This document shows positions 34,436 to 42,608 of a DNA stretch of 42,812 nucleotides, in pieces. Location: the NCBI GenBank assembly GCA_028277515.1, contig JANQGC010000030.1, forward strand, positions 1-42,812, in the 5' to 3' direction. Position 1 is the stretch's first letter, and every line of letters begins with the position of its first letter. The translations under genes were made by a program, and so were the position numbers. Source of the stretch: Anaerolineae bacterium (GTDB lineage: Bacteria; Chloroflexota; Anaerolineae; Promineifilales; Promineifilaceae). Below the pieces are notes generated by a model, which was not told where the DNA came from, did no database searches, and worked only from the letters and a program-made list of their open reading frames with translations.

Positions 34436-36745
34436 ATGGATAATGCTACATTATTGGCTCAAAATGCTGACAATCTACGGCCGTCACTGCCTATACTCTG
34501 GTGGTTAGGTCCAATTGCGGCGGTGGTTGCTTTGATATTTGCTTTATATTTCTATCGTCAGGTGATGAAAGAAAGTGAAGGGACACCGCGAATGGTTGAA
34601 ATCGCGCAAGCGGTTCGAGATGGAGCGATGGCCTATTTGAAACGACAATACAAAGTAGTGACCATCGTGTTCATCGTTCTTTTCGTAATTTTTGTTGTCA
34701 TGTCCTTTCTCAGGCTGCAAAATCCAATTGTGCCCTTTGCCTTTTTAACGGGTGGCTTTTTCTCAGCATTGTGCGGCTTTTTCGGCATGAAAGCAGCCAC
34801 AAATGCCTCAGCCAGAGCAGCCCACGCGGCAAGTAACAGCTTAAATGGCGGGTTGCAAATTGCCTTACGTGGTGGGGCTGTCATGGGCTTAGTGGTTGTT
34901 GGCTTTGCTCTCCTGGATATTACCGTCTGGTTTCTTGTTTTATACTATGGATTTCCGGCAATTCTTCCTGGAAATTTCATCAGCACTGCCCCAAATCCAC
35001 TTCCAATAATCACTGCAACCATGCTCAGCTTTGGGATGGGAGCTTCGACCCAGGCCTTATTCGCGCGTGTTGGTGGGGGGATTTATACGAAGGCAGCGGA
35101 TGTGGGGGCTGACTTAGTCGGTAAGGTCGAAGCTGGTATTCCTGAAGATGATCCTCGGAACCCGGCCGTCATCGCAGATAATGTAGGAGACAATGTAGGT
35201 GATGTCGCCGGAATGGGAGCAGACCTCTATGAGTCTTATGCCGGATCGATACTGGCAACATCCGCATTAGGTGTGGCCGCCGTGGCAACGACTGGAGCGG
35301 CTTTCCTCGGCGATGCTTCTATTTTAGAAATGCAACTGCGCTTTATCGCTGCCCCAATCATTTTAGCGGCGCTTGGAGTCGCTTTATCTATAATGGCTGT
35401 CTACATGGTCCGGGCAGACGAGCAGGCCAGCCAGGGAGAGCTTATTGGCGCTCTAAGCCGTGGTTTATACGGCAGTTCGATAGGAATCGCCGTCCTTTCC
35501 ATTCCCCTTCTATATTTTTTGAATCTGCCGAACTGGATTGCTGTCTGGATTGCCGTCGTTACCGGTTTGATCGTGGGGATTATTGTCGGCAAGTCAACTG
35601 AATATTACACTTCACACGCATTTAAACCGACAAGAGGCATTGCCGAACAGGCTGATACAAGCACAGCTACTTCCATCATTGAAGGTACGGCTGTCGGCAT
35701 GGAATCAGGCGGCTTTCCGGTTTTGGCTGTTGTCATCGGCATCGCTGTTAGTTTTTATGCAATTGGCGGTTCCGGAAATATTTTGATGGGTCTGTATGGT
35801 GTTGGGATTGCCGCTGTAGGGATGCTGTCAACTCTTGGGTTTACACTCGCCACAGACGCATACGGGCCTATTGCTGACAATGCAGGTGGCAATGCTGAAA
35901 TGTCGGAGTTGGGTTCCAATGTTCGTGAACGCACAGATCAACTAGATGCAGTTGGGAATACGACAGCGGCTATTGGAAAAGGATTTGCTATTGGATCGGC
36001 CGCTTTAACTTCTCTGGCTCTTTTGGCGGCTTACTTAGAGGAAGTTCGCCTGGTGCTATCAGAATTGCGGGGTGTTGAAGAAGTGGATATTGGGGGGACG
36101 ATGGTGGCTGTCGCTGAAATGACCATGATCGATTTTGTGGCATTTTACGATGTTACATTACTAAACCCTGCTGTATTGATTGGCTTATTTGCCGGATCGG
36201 CTACTGCATTTTACTTCTCTGCGATGACTATGCGCGCCGTCGGAAGGGCTGCTGGTGGTATGGTCGAAGAGGTACGCCGCCAGTTCCGCGAGGACCCGGG
36301 AATATTAGCCGGAACATCTAAGCCGGATTATGCTCGATGTGTTGAAATCAGTACAGTTTCTGCTCAGCAACAAATGGTTGTGCCGGCAGTTATCGCCATT
36401 GCTGTTCCGGTACTTGTCGGGGTGATATTGGGTGTCGCGGGTGTTTTAGGTCTTCTTGCCGGAGGCCTGGCGACAGGATTTCTTTTAGCACTCATGATGT
36501 CAAATGCAGGCGGCGCCTGGGACAATGCTAAAAAATATATTGAAGAAGGTCATTTTGGCGGGAAGGGTTCCGGAGCGCATAAAGCTGCGGTCACTGGTGA
36601 TACTGTAGGTGATCCCTTCAAAGATACTTCTGGACCATCCTTGAACATTTTAATTAAACTGATGTCTATGGTGTCTGTGGTTTTTTCCGGTCTGGTTGTC
36701 TTCTTTAATAGTGGGCAAGGGCTATTAAGTATGCTCATTGGGTAA
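34436..36745 (+). CDS. hppA: Membrane-bound ion-pumping pyrophosphatase, K+-dependent type
   Basis: The integral membrane enzyme (769 residues, about 16 helices) couples PPi hydrolysis to ion export. Signature segments are GGGIYTKAADVGADLVGKVE, EDDPRNPAVIADNVGDNVGD, DAYGPIADNAGGNAEMSELG and, late in the protein, SNAGGAWDNAKKYIEEG. Ala in GNTTAAIGKGFAIGSA (about residue 510) marks the K+-dependent subfamily; K+-independent forms have Lys there. The glutamate in GADLYESYAGS (about residue 266) is at the position seen in Na+-pumping members such as that of Thermotoga, so Na+ or Na+/H+ transport is likely; this is inferred from motif position only. GGAGGAGG lies 12 nt before the ATG. It recovers energy from PPi made by Acs and biosynthesis. 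Confidence 0.97.
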   Translation: MDNATLLAQNADNLRPSLPILWWLGPIAAVVALIFALYFYRQVMKESEGTPRMVEIAQAVRDGAMAYLKRQYKVVTIVFIVLFVIFVVMSFLRLQNPIVPFAFLTGGFFSALCGFFGMKAATNASARAAHAASNSLNGGLQIALRGGAVMGLVVVGFALLDITVWFLVLYYGFPAILPGNFISTAPNPLPIITATMLSFGMGASTQALFARVGGGIYTKAADVGADLVGKVEAGIPEDDPRNPAVIADNVGDNVGDVAGMGADLYESYAGSILATSALGVAAVATTGAAFLGDASILEMQLRFIAAPIILAALGVALSIMAVYMVRADEQASQGELIGALSRGLYGSSIGIAVLSIPLLYFLNLPNWIAVWIAVVTGLIVGIIVGKSTEYYTSHAFKPTRGIAEQADTSTATSIIEGTAVGMESGGFPVLAVVIGIAVSFYAIGGSGNILMGLYGVGIAAVGMLSTLGFTLATDAYGPIADNAGGNAEMSELGSNVRERTDQLDAVGNTTAAIGKGFAIGSAALTSLALLAAYLEEVRLVLSELRGVEEVDIGGTMVAVAEMTMIDFVAFYDVTLLNPAVLIGLFAGSATAFYFSAMTMRAVGRAAGGMVEEVRRQFREDPGILAGTSKPDYARCVEISTVSAQQQMVVPAVIAIAVPVLVGVILGVAGVLGLLAGGLATGFLLALMMSNAGGAWDNAKKYIEEGHFGGKGSGAHKAAVTGDTVGDPFKDTSGPSLNILIKLMSMVSVVFSGLVVFFNSGQGLLSMLIG

Positions 36746-36768
36746 TTGATAAAATTTATTTTCAACCG

Positions 36769-36806
36769 AAGGCGAATCATCCATAAGGATAGATTCGCCT
36801 TTTTTG
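36769..36806 (+). terminator. Intrinsic terminator of hppA
   Basis: AAGGCGAATC (36769-36778) pairs with GATTCGCCTT (36792-36801) around a 13-nt loop and is followed by a T-run to 36806. Confidence 0.92.
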
Positions 36807-36810
36807 TTAG

Positions 36811-36839
36811 TTAACCAATGGGGGAGATAACGGTATAAT
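36811..36839 (+). promoter_or_regulatory. Candidate promoter of the HDAC-family gene
   Basis: TTAACC (36811-36816), a 17-bp spacer and a consensus TATAAT (36834-36839) lie 29 bp before the ATG. Confidence 0.6.
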
Positions 36840-36867
36840 GTGAAAAGAGGTTGGAAAATTTAATAGC

Positions 36868-37902
36868 ATGACGACACTCCTTGTATACGCTCCGGCAATG
36901 GGTCACACTAAGCTACATCACCCGGAAAACAGCAATCGCATTTCGCAAATATTACCTTTTTTAGATAATTTTGGCCTGCTCCAAAACTTGAGGATTCTTG
37001 ATCCGCTACCGGCCTCAAGAGAACAATTGCTAAGAATTCATAATGAAGGTTTGATTGATTTTGTGAGGGCTGTCAGCCAGCAAGGAGGCGGACTTCTGGA
37101 TCGGGGTGACACTTATGCTACGCCGGAAAGTTATGAATTAGCCTCATTGGCTGTTGGTAGCTGCTGTCTTGCCCTTGATGAAATCATGACCGGTAAAGTC
37201 AAAAATGGATTTGCATTGGTTCGGCCTCCCGGCCATCATGCGGAGAGGGATCATATTAGTGGGTTTTGCTTGTTCAATAATATCGCTGCTGCAGCAAGGC
37301 AAGCTCAAATAAACCATAAGGTAAAACGCGTCATGATCCTGGATTTTGATGTCCATCATGGGAATGGAACCCAAGATATATTTTTTGAGGATGATAGTGT
37401 TTTATTCATCTCAATGCATTTGTTCGCGCCATTTTTTTACCCTGGGGTTGGCAATCTTCATGAGATAGGAACACGTAAGGGGAAGGGGTATACGATCAAT
37501 ATTCCTTTTCCACCTGGCGTTGGCGATAAAGGATATTTACAAATACTGCATGAGTATGTGGATCCGCTTGTTGGAAGATTTAATCCGGATTTGATGTTAG
37601 TTTCTGTTGGTTTTGATGCCCATTGGCAAGATCCCCTGGCGATGGCAGGTCTTAGCCTCACCGGCTATGCTAAATTTGCACAGACGCTCATTCAGATGGC
37701 CGCAAAATATTGTGATGATAGAATTCTTTTTGTCCTTGAGGGTGGTTACCAGTTGGAAGTGCTGAGTTATGGTATTGCAAACCTGTTCCTTGTGCTATTA
37801 GGTCGCGATAATATCTATGATCCATTTGGGCCTATGCCCCAAAAAGAACATGAAGTTCAAAGTTTGCTTAAGACGCTTCAATTGCGGGATTTGCCTTTTT
37901 AG
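36868..37902 (+). CDS. HDAC-family deacetylase (acetoin utilization/acetylpolyamine hydrolase type)
   Basis: This 344-residue zinc hydrolase of the arginase/deacetylase fold has YAPAMGHTKLHHPENSNRI at the start, the His-His charge-relay RPPGHHAERDHISGFCLFNN, zinc ligands in ILDFDVHHGNGTQDIF near residue 160 and in VSVGFDAHWQDPLA near residue 250, and the catalytic Tyr in LEGGYQ. All catalytic residues are present. Bacterial members act on acetylated polyamines, lysines or other amides; the substrate here is not evident. It has its own promoter after the hppA terminator. Confidence 0.93.
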   Translation: MTTLLVYAPAMGHTKLHHPENSNRISQILPFLDNFGLLQNLRILDPLPASREQLLRIHNEGLIDFVRAVSQQGGGLLDRGDTYATPESYELASLAVGSCCLALDEIMTGKVKNGFALVRPPGHHAERDHISGFCLFNNIAAAARQAQINHKVKRVMILDFDVHHGNGTQDIFFEDDSVLFISMHLFAPFFYPGVGNLHEIGTRKGKGYTINIPFPPGVGDKGYLQILHEYVDPLVGRFNPDLMLVSVGFDAHWQDPLAMAGLSLTGYAKFAQTLIQMAAKYCDDRILFVLEGGYQLEVLSYGIANLFLVLLGRDNIYDPFGPMPQKEHEVQSLLKTLQLRDLPF

Positions 37903-38011
37903 CGGAAAGTTCACATAATAATTGGTATTGTTGCTAATTGGCACATCACCTCAAGACCAATGATTTGGACTCAGAAAATTTTTTCGTTGAATGTCCATTG
38001 GAGTTTTCACC

Positions 38012-39466
38012 ATGCAAAATCAGGATGCTGGGGATACAGAAAATAAACCAAATGACAAACATGGTCATAATGAAATCGACCATAGCTCAAAAGAAATAAA
38101 TAAGGAAAAAAACTCCCGACAAGAAGGAATAGAGGGGGATGCTTTAGCCTGGTTAGAGGGTCCTGCCTTTAATGCCCCAATTGAAGAAATGCCTACACTT
38201 CAATGGCCTGATATAAATTCCGGTCAGGACATTGAGGACCCTAACGTTGAAGGGCAAACGAGCAGTCCTTTAGGAAATGAAACAGAAACTGAAGAGCCGG
38301 TTAACAACCTTGAAGATGCAATGAACTGGCTAGAGGAGCTTGCAGCTGGACAAGGAACGCCTATTGACGAAATGCCAACTCTCATATCCGGCGGGCAATA
38401 CGATGATAATGGACCTGAAGATTTTTCAGATAGCCAACAATCAATGGAAATAACTGGGAAGACAAGTACCTTGCCCGATCATGACTCCGATCCGATGGCC
38501 TGGTTAGAACAACTTGCCGTTGATCAAAGCTCCCCACTTGAAGAATTGCCAAGTGTTGCTGACCGACTCCTTGCTTCTGAAATCATTTCTGAAAATGACG
38601 TCGAACGATATTCGGGTTCTGTACAATCATCTTCAGGAACTCCTTTGAGTGTAGAGGTCGATCAAGCGCTGGCATATCTAGAAATGCAGGCTGCAGAAAA
38701 TGGAATTGATTTAAATCAAATCAATATCGACCAATTACAAATGATTGGACCGATAGAGCAATCCATAAAGAGTGTTGATCAACTCGCTGAACAAAATGAA
38801 GAAGATTCTAAATACGCGGAATCAACGAAGAATGAATCGATCAATGCCAAAGAAGACGAATGGGAAGATCTTTCAACACAAATTCCAGATGATCCTGATG
38901 AAGCATTGAAATGGTTAGGTGCACTTGCTGATGAGGAAAACTTAAAAGAAGAAGGGGATGTGCCGGAAGATGTAATCCCGGAGATTTCCAAACTTGATGT
39001 GGATCAAGCAGAGAGTGAAAGAAAAAATCAAGATTTTGATGGTCAGGCTGGTGATGTTCAAACCTTTGAAGACATGCCGGATGATCCTGATGAAGCAATG
39101 CTCTGGATGCAAAAATTAGCTAATCAAGGTCAGGATCCTGAAAAGGATTTACCCGAGCAAAATGTGAAAACGTCTGATGTTAAACCCGAGACGGCACCTC
39201 CTAAACAATCATCCCTGGATGCGGAAGTTTTAACTCATGCCAGGAATGCTTTGAACGCCGGTGAGGTCGATAAGGCGACTGAATATTATCAAGATTTATT
39301 GGAGAGCGGAAACGGCGGATCAATAATAATTCAAGAATTGGAAAAAGCAGTTAAGAAAGTGCCGAATTCGTCTGATCTTTTTCGCTTATTAGGTGATGCA
39401 TATATGCAAGATGGTCAAATGCAGAAAGCATTGAAGACTTATCGTAAGGGGTTTGACCATCTGTAG
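38012..39466 (+). CDS. Acidic repeat protein with C-terminal TPR
   Basis: This 484-residue, very acidic, soluble protein belongs to no named family I know. It carries about six divergent copies of a short unit with a D-x-[AM]-x-x-[WY]-[LM]-x-x-[LA]-A core, each followed by an acidic or Glu-Met-Pro-Thr tail: DALAWLEGPAF, DAMNWLEELAAG, DPMAWLEQLAVD, QALAYLEMQAAE, DPDEALKWLGALAD and DPDEAMLWMQKLAN. Low-complexity acidic linkers separate them. The last ~80 residues form TPR-like helices (ARNALNAGEVDKATEYYQDL and LFRLLGDAYMQDGQMQKALK). It is probably a scaffold or adaptor; Chloroflexota genomes often carry related acidic TPR proteins. The ATG at 38012 has GGAG 8 nt upstream and is preferred to one at 37991, which overlaps that site. 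Confidence 0.82.
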   Translation: MQNQDAGDTENKPNDKHGHNEIDHSSKEINKEKNSRQEGIEGDALAWLEGPAFNAPIEEMPTLQWPDINSGQDIEDPNVEGQTSSPLGNETETEEPVNNLEDAMNWLEELAAGQGTPIDEMPTLISGGQYDDNGPEDFSDSQQSMEITGKTSTLPDHDSDPMAWLEQLAVDQSSPLEELPSVADRLLASEIISENDVERYSGSVQSSSGTPLSVEVDQALAYLEMQAAENGIDLNQINIDQLQMIGPIEQSIKSVDQLAEQNEEDSKYAESTKNESINAKEDEWEDLSTQIPDDPDEALKWLGALADEENLKEEGDVPEDVIPEISKLDVDQAESERKNQDFDGQAGDVQTFEDMPDDPDEAMLWMQKLANQGQDPEKDLPEQNVKTSDVKPETAPPKQSSLDAEVLTHARNALNAGEVDKATEYYQDLLESGNGGSIIIQELEKAVKKVPNSSDLFRLLGDAYMQDGQMQKALKTYRKGFDHL

Positions 39467-39500
39467 AAATCGTTTATCATTTTGCATGTATTAAAAACCA

Positions 39501-39536
39501 AAAGAGACAGTGATGTTTTGCACGCTGTCTCTTTTT
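39501..39536 (+). terminator. Intrinsic terminator after the acidic repeat gene
   Basis: AAAGAGACAG (39501-39510) pairs with CTGTCTCTTT (39525-39534), with the T-run continuing to 39536. Confidence 0.92.
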
Positions 39537-39556
39537 TACTGTTTGGAGTTATTTAG

Positions 39557-40006
39557 ATGGAACGCACTTTGATTTTGGTAAAACCTGATGGTGTGCAAAG
39601 AGGGCTTGCCGGGGAAATTATTTCTCGGTTTGAACATAGGGGTTTAAAACTGATTGGGATGAAATTCATACAAATGTCGACAGAGCTGGCGCAAAGACAT
39701 TATGCCGTTCATGTTGGAAAACCTTTTTACTCTGATCTCGTTGAATATATTACTTCAGGACCTGTCGTTGCGATGGCCTGGGAGGGGAAAGATGCGATTA
39801 AGGCTGCAAGAAATACGATTGGTGCTACCAATCCGGCCGAAGCCAATGCTGGCACGATTCGTGGGGATTTAGGCATGGAGATCGGCCGTAACCTGGTTCA
39901 TGGATCCGATGAGCCAGAAAATGGTGTTAAAGAGGTTAACCTCTTTTTTGATGAAGATGAACTCGTAGATTGGAATCGAGTAACTGAAAATTGGATAAGA
40001 GAATAG
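39557..40006 (+). CDS. ndk: Nucleoside diphosphate kinase
   Basis: The enzyme transfers the gamma-phosphate between nucleoside tri- and diphosphates through a phosphohistidine. The 149-residue protein has [20 protein letters not shown] at the start and [20 protein letters not shown] with the active-site His near residue 115. GGAG lies 9 nt before the ATG. Its stop is 9 bp from the stop of the convergent rsfS gene. Length and motifs are standard. Confidence 0.97.
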   Translation: MERTLILVKPDGVQRGLAGEIISRFEHRGLKLIGMKFIQMSTELAQRHYAVHVGKPFYSDLVEYITSGPVVAMAWEGKDAIKAARNTIGATNPAEANAGTIRGDLGMEIGRNLVHGSDEPENGVKEVNLFFDEDELVDWNRVTENWIRE

Positions 40007-40015
40007 GTTAGAATA

Positions 40016-40363
40016 TCAGTGCATGCGCATGACGACATGGGCATTATCCCAAATGTCTTCAAGTCTATAAAAATCTCTTTTTTCGGGCGTGAAGACATGC
40101 ACGACCAAATCGCCGAGGTCAATTAAGATCCACCCGCTGGATGAACTGCCTTCAATACTCACGCCGGAGTTTTGGATTTGCCGCTTGGCATTCAAGGCAA
40201 TTTCTTCGGCGATAGCATCTAATTGGCGAATATTCTCTCCGTTGCATATTAAAAAATAGTCCGCGAAAGTAGCCTGATCGCGGATATCTAAGAGAATAAT
40301 ATTACTTCCTTTTTTGTCGACAATGGTGTCAACCAGCATGTGAGATAATTCTAAACTTTCCAG
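40016..40363 (-). CDS. rsfS: Ribosomal silencing factor RsfS (Iojap family), probable CTG start
   Basis: The protein binds uL14 and blocks joining of ribosomal subunits when nutrients are low. Family motifs are DKKGSNIILLDIRDQATFAD, YFLICNGENIRQLDAIAEEI, GWILIDLGDLVVHVF and RDFYRLEDIWDNA. An ATG at 40339 would give 107 residues, but the only ribosome site (GGAGGTG, 40374-40368) is 30 nt upstream of it. That site lies 6 nt before a CTG at 40363, which opens the same frame and adds LESLELSH-like residues that align with the usual N-terminal helix. The codon before the CTG is one removed from an in-frame TGA, so no ATG, GTG or TTG start exists further upstream. CTG is therefore the best start, though unusual. 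Confidence 0.88.
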   Translation of the reverse strand: MESLELSHMLVDTIVDKKGSNIILLDIRDQATFADYFLICNGENIRQLDAIAEEIALNAKRQIQNSGVSIEGSSSSGWILIDLGDLVVHVFTPEKRDFYRLEDIWDNAHVVMRMH

Positions 40364-40457
40364 ATGTCACCTCCATTAATAAAAAAATAATTGGCCGATT
40401 CTAGCATGTGGTTAAACCGCGGACAAGAATCCTAAAAGAGCAGATAAGGATTGGAAG

Positions 40458-41687
40458 ATGGGTTTTTTAGGAGAATCGATTACAGATTCAAGGGCCTGGT
40501 CAGTTAGCGAATTGACGGGTTATATAAAAGAGTTGTTTGAAATTGATTTCCGCCTTCAGGATGTTGAGGTAGCGGGGGAAATTTCAAATTTTACACGTGC
40601 CAGATCAGGTCATCTATACTTCACACTGAAAGATAATCAGGCACAAATTAAATGCGTGATGTGGCGCAGTTCAGCCCAACGATTAAGTTTTCAACCTCAA
40701 GAAGGAGATGCGGTACTTGCTCATGGCCGCATTTCCGTTTACGAACCTGGCGGTGTATATCAGCTTTATGCTGACCAAATTCAGCAAGCTGGGCGAGGAC
40801 ATTTAGCCCTGGCTTTTGAACGTTTAAAAGAGCAACTCGCGTCTGAGGGCTTATTTGATCCTGATTATAAAAAGCCAATACCGTCTTTCCCCAACAAGGT
40901 TGGTATTGTCACATCGGCCGATGCTGCGGCCTTGAGAGACATTCTCAATGTCATAAAACGTCGTTGCCCTATCGTCTCAATTCTCATCGCACCAACATTG
41001 GTGCAAGGCGAACATGCGCCGGAACAAATAATCCGTGCCTTGCAGTGGGTGGATGGTCGTTCGGATATTGATACGATCCTTATTGCCCGAGGCGGAGGAT
41101 CAATTGAAGATTTATGGGCATTTAATGATGAGCGTTTGGCCCGTTCAATTTTCGATGCTAAACATCCGATCATAAGCGGCGTGGGACATGAAACTGATTT
41201 CACAATTTCTGATTTCGTTGCCGATTTAAGGGCACCAACCCCTTCAGCGGCCGCTGAACTGGCCGTCCCCGATCTTACAGATCTACCCCTATATCTGGCC
41301 AACGTGCAATCCAAAAATAAAAAATTCGTTGAGAATCAGATTCAGCAAGAGATGTGGCAACTTCAAAGCCAACGGCAACGTCTGGCTCAATTTAGCCCGA
41401 CCCGTGCACTTGATATCAACAGGCAAAGATTGGATAATATCATATTCCGTTTGGAAAAAATTATCAACCTGGATCTCCAACAAGCACAGAACCGTTTAGA
41501 TGTCGTTTCCGCTCGGTTAACTGCCACTAGCCCAATGGCAACCTTATCCAGAGGATATGCTATTGTCCGCCGGAAAGATGGCCAGATTGTCCGTCGCTCT
41601 AAGCAGGTAGAGGTTGGGGAAATATTGGCAATCCAGGTTTCAGAAGGATCACTGGGCGCTGTTGTTTCTGGTAGGAATGATGGTTAA
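40458..41687 (+). CDS. xseA: Exodeoxyribonuclease VII large subunit
   Basis: The enzyme degrades single-stranded DNA as a complex with small XseB subunits. The 409-residue protein has the N-terminal OB fold (WSVSELTGYIKELFEIDFRL, GHLYFTLKDNQAQIKCVMW), the catalytic domain with VGIVTSADAAALRDILNVIK, ARGGGSIEDLWAFNDERLAR and GVGHETDFTISDFVADLRA, then a coiled-coil region and the C-terminal ATLSRGYAIVRRKDG motif. AAGGA lies 7 nt before the ATG. No xseB follows; instead the gene meets panC tail to tail with a 4-bp overlap, so xseB must be elsewhere. Confidence 0.96.
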   Translation: MGFLGESITDSRAWSVSELTGYIKELFEIDFRLQDVEVAGEISNFTRARSGHLYFTLKDNQAQIKCVMWRSSAQRLSFQPQEGDAVLAHGRISVYEPGGVYQLYADQIQQAGRGHLALAFERLKEQLASEGLFDPDYKKPIPSFPNKVGIVTSADAAALRDILNVIKRRCPIVSILIAPTLVQGEHAPEQIIRALQWVDGRSDIDTILIARGGGSIEDLWAFNDERLARSIFDAKHPIISGVGHETDFTISDFVADLRAPTPSAAAELAVPDLTDLPLYLANVQSKNKKFVENQIQQEMWQLQSQRQRLAQFSPTRALDINRQRLDNIIFRLEKIINLDLQQAQNRLDVVSARLTATSPMATLSRGYAIVRRKDGQIVRRSKQVEVGEILAIQVSEGSLGAVVSGRNDG

Positions 41688-42535
41688 TCTGTTTCAGGGA
41701 CCAAAATATTGTCAATAAGCCGGGTTTCTCCAAAAAATACGGCCGTAGAAAACATGACACCCTGACCAAGCTGATCCAACTCTCTCAACGTCTTAGAATC
41801 AGCAACACTCACATAGTCAATGCGGGCAAGGGCTGCCTGGTTGATTGTACCGGACATGATTTGCCTCAATGTCTCTCCATCCTTTTCCCCGTTTAAATAT
41901 GCTTGCCGGGTAGCTCTTAACGCTTTATGCAAAATGGGAGCTTGCCGCCGTTCTTCCGGTGACAAATATTTGTTGCGTGAACTCATTGCTAAGCCATCTG
42001 GCTCTCGTACTGTTGGACAAATCACAATATCAATATCAAAATTCAGGTCTTGTACCATACGTTTAACCACCAGGCATTGCTGACCATCTTTTTGACCAAA
42101 GTAAGCTCTCGTTGGCATCACGATATTAAAAAGTTTGGCGACGATTGTCGCTACACCTTGAAAGTGGGTCGGCCGTGATGCCCCCTCCAGTGAGACAGCT
42201 ACTTCTTTAACGGTGACATAGGTTTGAAAACTCTGAGAGTATAACTCCTCATCTGTGGGTGCGAATACAACATCGACGCCTTCATTTTCCAGCAGCTTTA
42301 AATCTCGCTCCAGGTCTCTTGGATAGCTCTCAAGATCCTCATCAGGTGAAAATTGAGTAGGATTAACGAATATACTGGTAACCACCTGGTCATTATCTAA
42401 CCTTGCTTTTCTCACAAGAGACAGATGCCCTTCATGTAAAAAGCCCATTGTTGGCACGAAGCCAACCTTAGCAGATGGATCTATTTCATTACGGCGTTTT
42501 TTTACCTCAACAATTTTTTTTGTAACTACCATCAT
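41684..42535 (-). CDS. panC: Pantothenate synthetase
   Basis: The enzyme joins pantoate and beta-alanine with ATP to give pantothenate, the CoA precursor. Motifs are FVPTMGFLHEGHLSLV (HIGH-like), VNPTQFSPDEDLESYPRDL, the pantoate-binding FNIVMPTRAYFGQKDGQQ and the KMSKS-like REPDGLAMSSRNKYLS. The ATG at 42535 (or the next one at 42532) is chosen because the protein then begins at the family N-terminus; a GTG-type reading from 42583 would extend into the inverted repeat upstream. It lies downstream of panE, so two steps of the pathway are adjacent. panB and panD are not seen. Confidence 0.95.
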   Translation of the reverse strand: MMVVTKKIVEVKKRRNEIDPSAKVGFVPTMGFLHEGHLSLVRKARLDNDQVVTSIFVNPTQFSPDEDLESYPRDLERDLKLLENEGVDVVFAPTDEELYSQSFQTYVTVKEVAVSLEGASRPTHFQGVATIVAKLFNIVMPTRAYFGQKDGQQCLVVKRMVQDLNFDIDIVICPTVREPDGLAMSSRNKYLSPEERRQAPILHKALRATRQAYLNGEKDGETLRQIMSGTINQAALARIDYVSVADSKTLRELDQLGQGVMFSTAVFFGETRLIDNILVPETD

Positions 42536-42542
42536 TACACAG

Positions 42543-42604
42543 AAATTTGACAACTTTCCACTTGATATATGGACGAAAACCATTTAACAAAAGTTGTCAA
42601 ATTT
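42543..42604. repeat. 15-bp inverted repeat between panE and panC
   Basis: AAATTTGACAACTTT (42543-42557) and AAAGTTGTCAAATTT (42590-42604) are perfect reverse complements separated by 32 bp, filling the 73-bp gap between the two genes. It may form an mRNA stem or serve as an operator pair. No T-run suggests a terminator. Confidence 0.7.
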
Positions 42605-42608
42605 TAGA

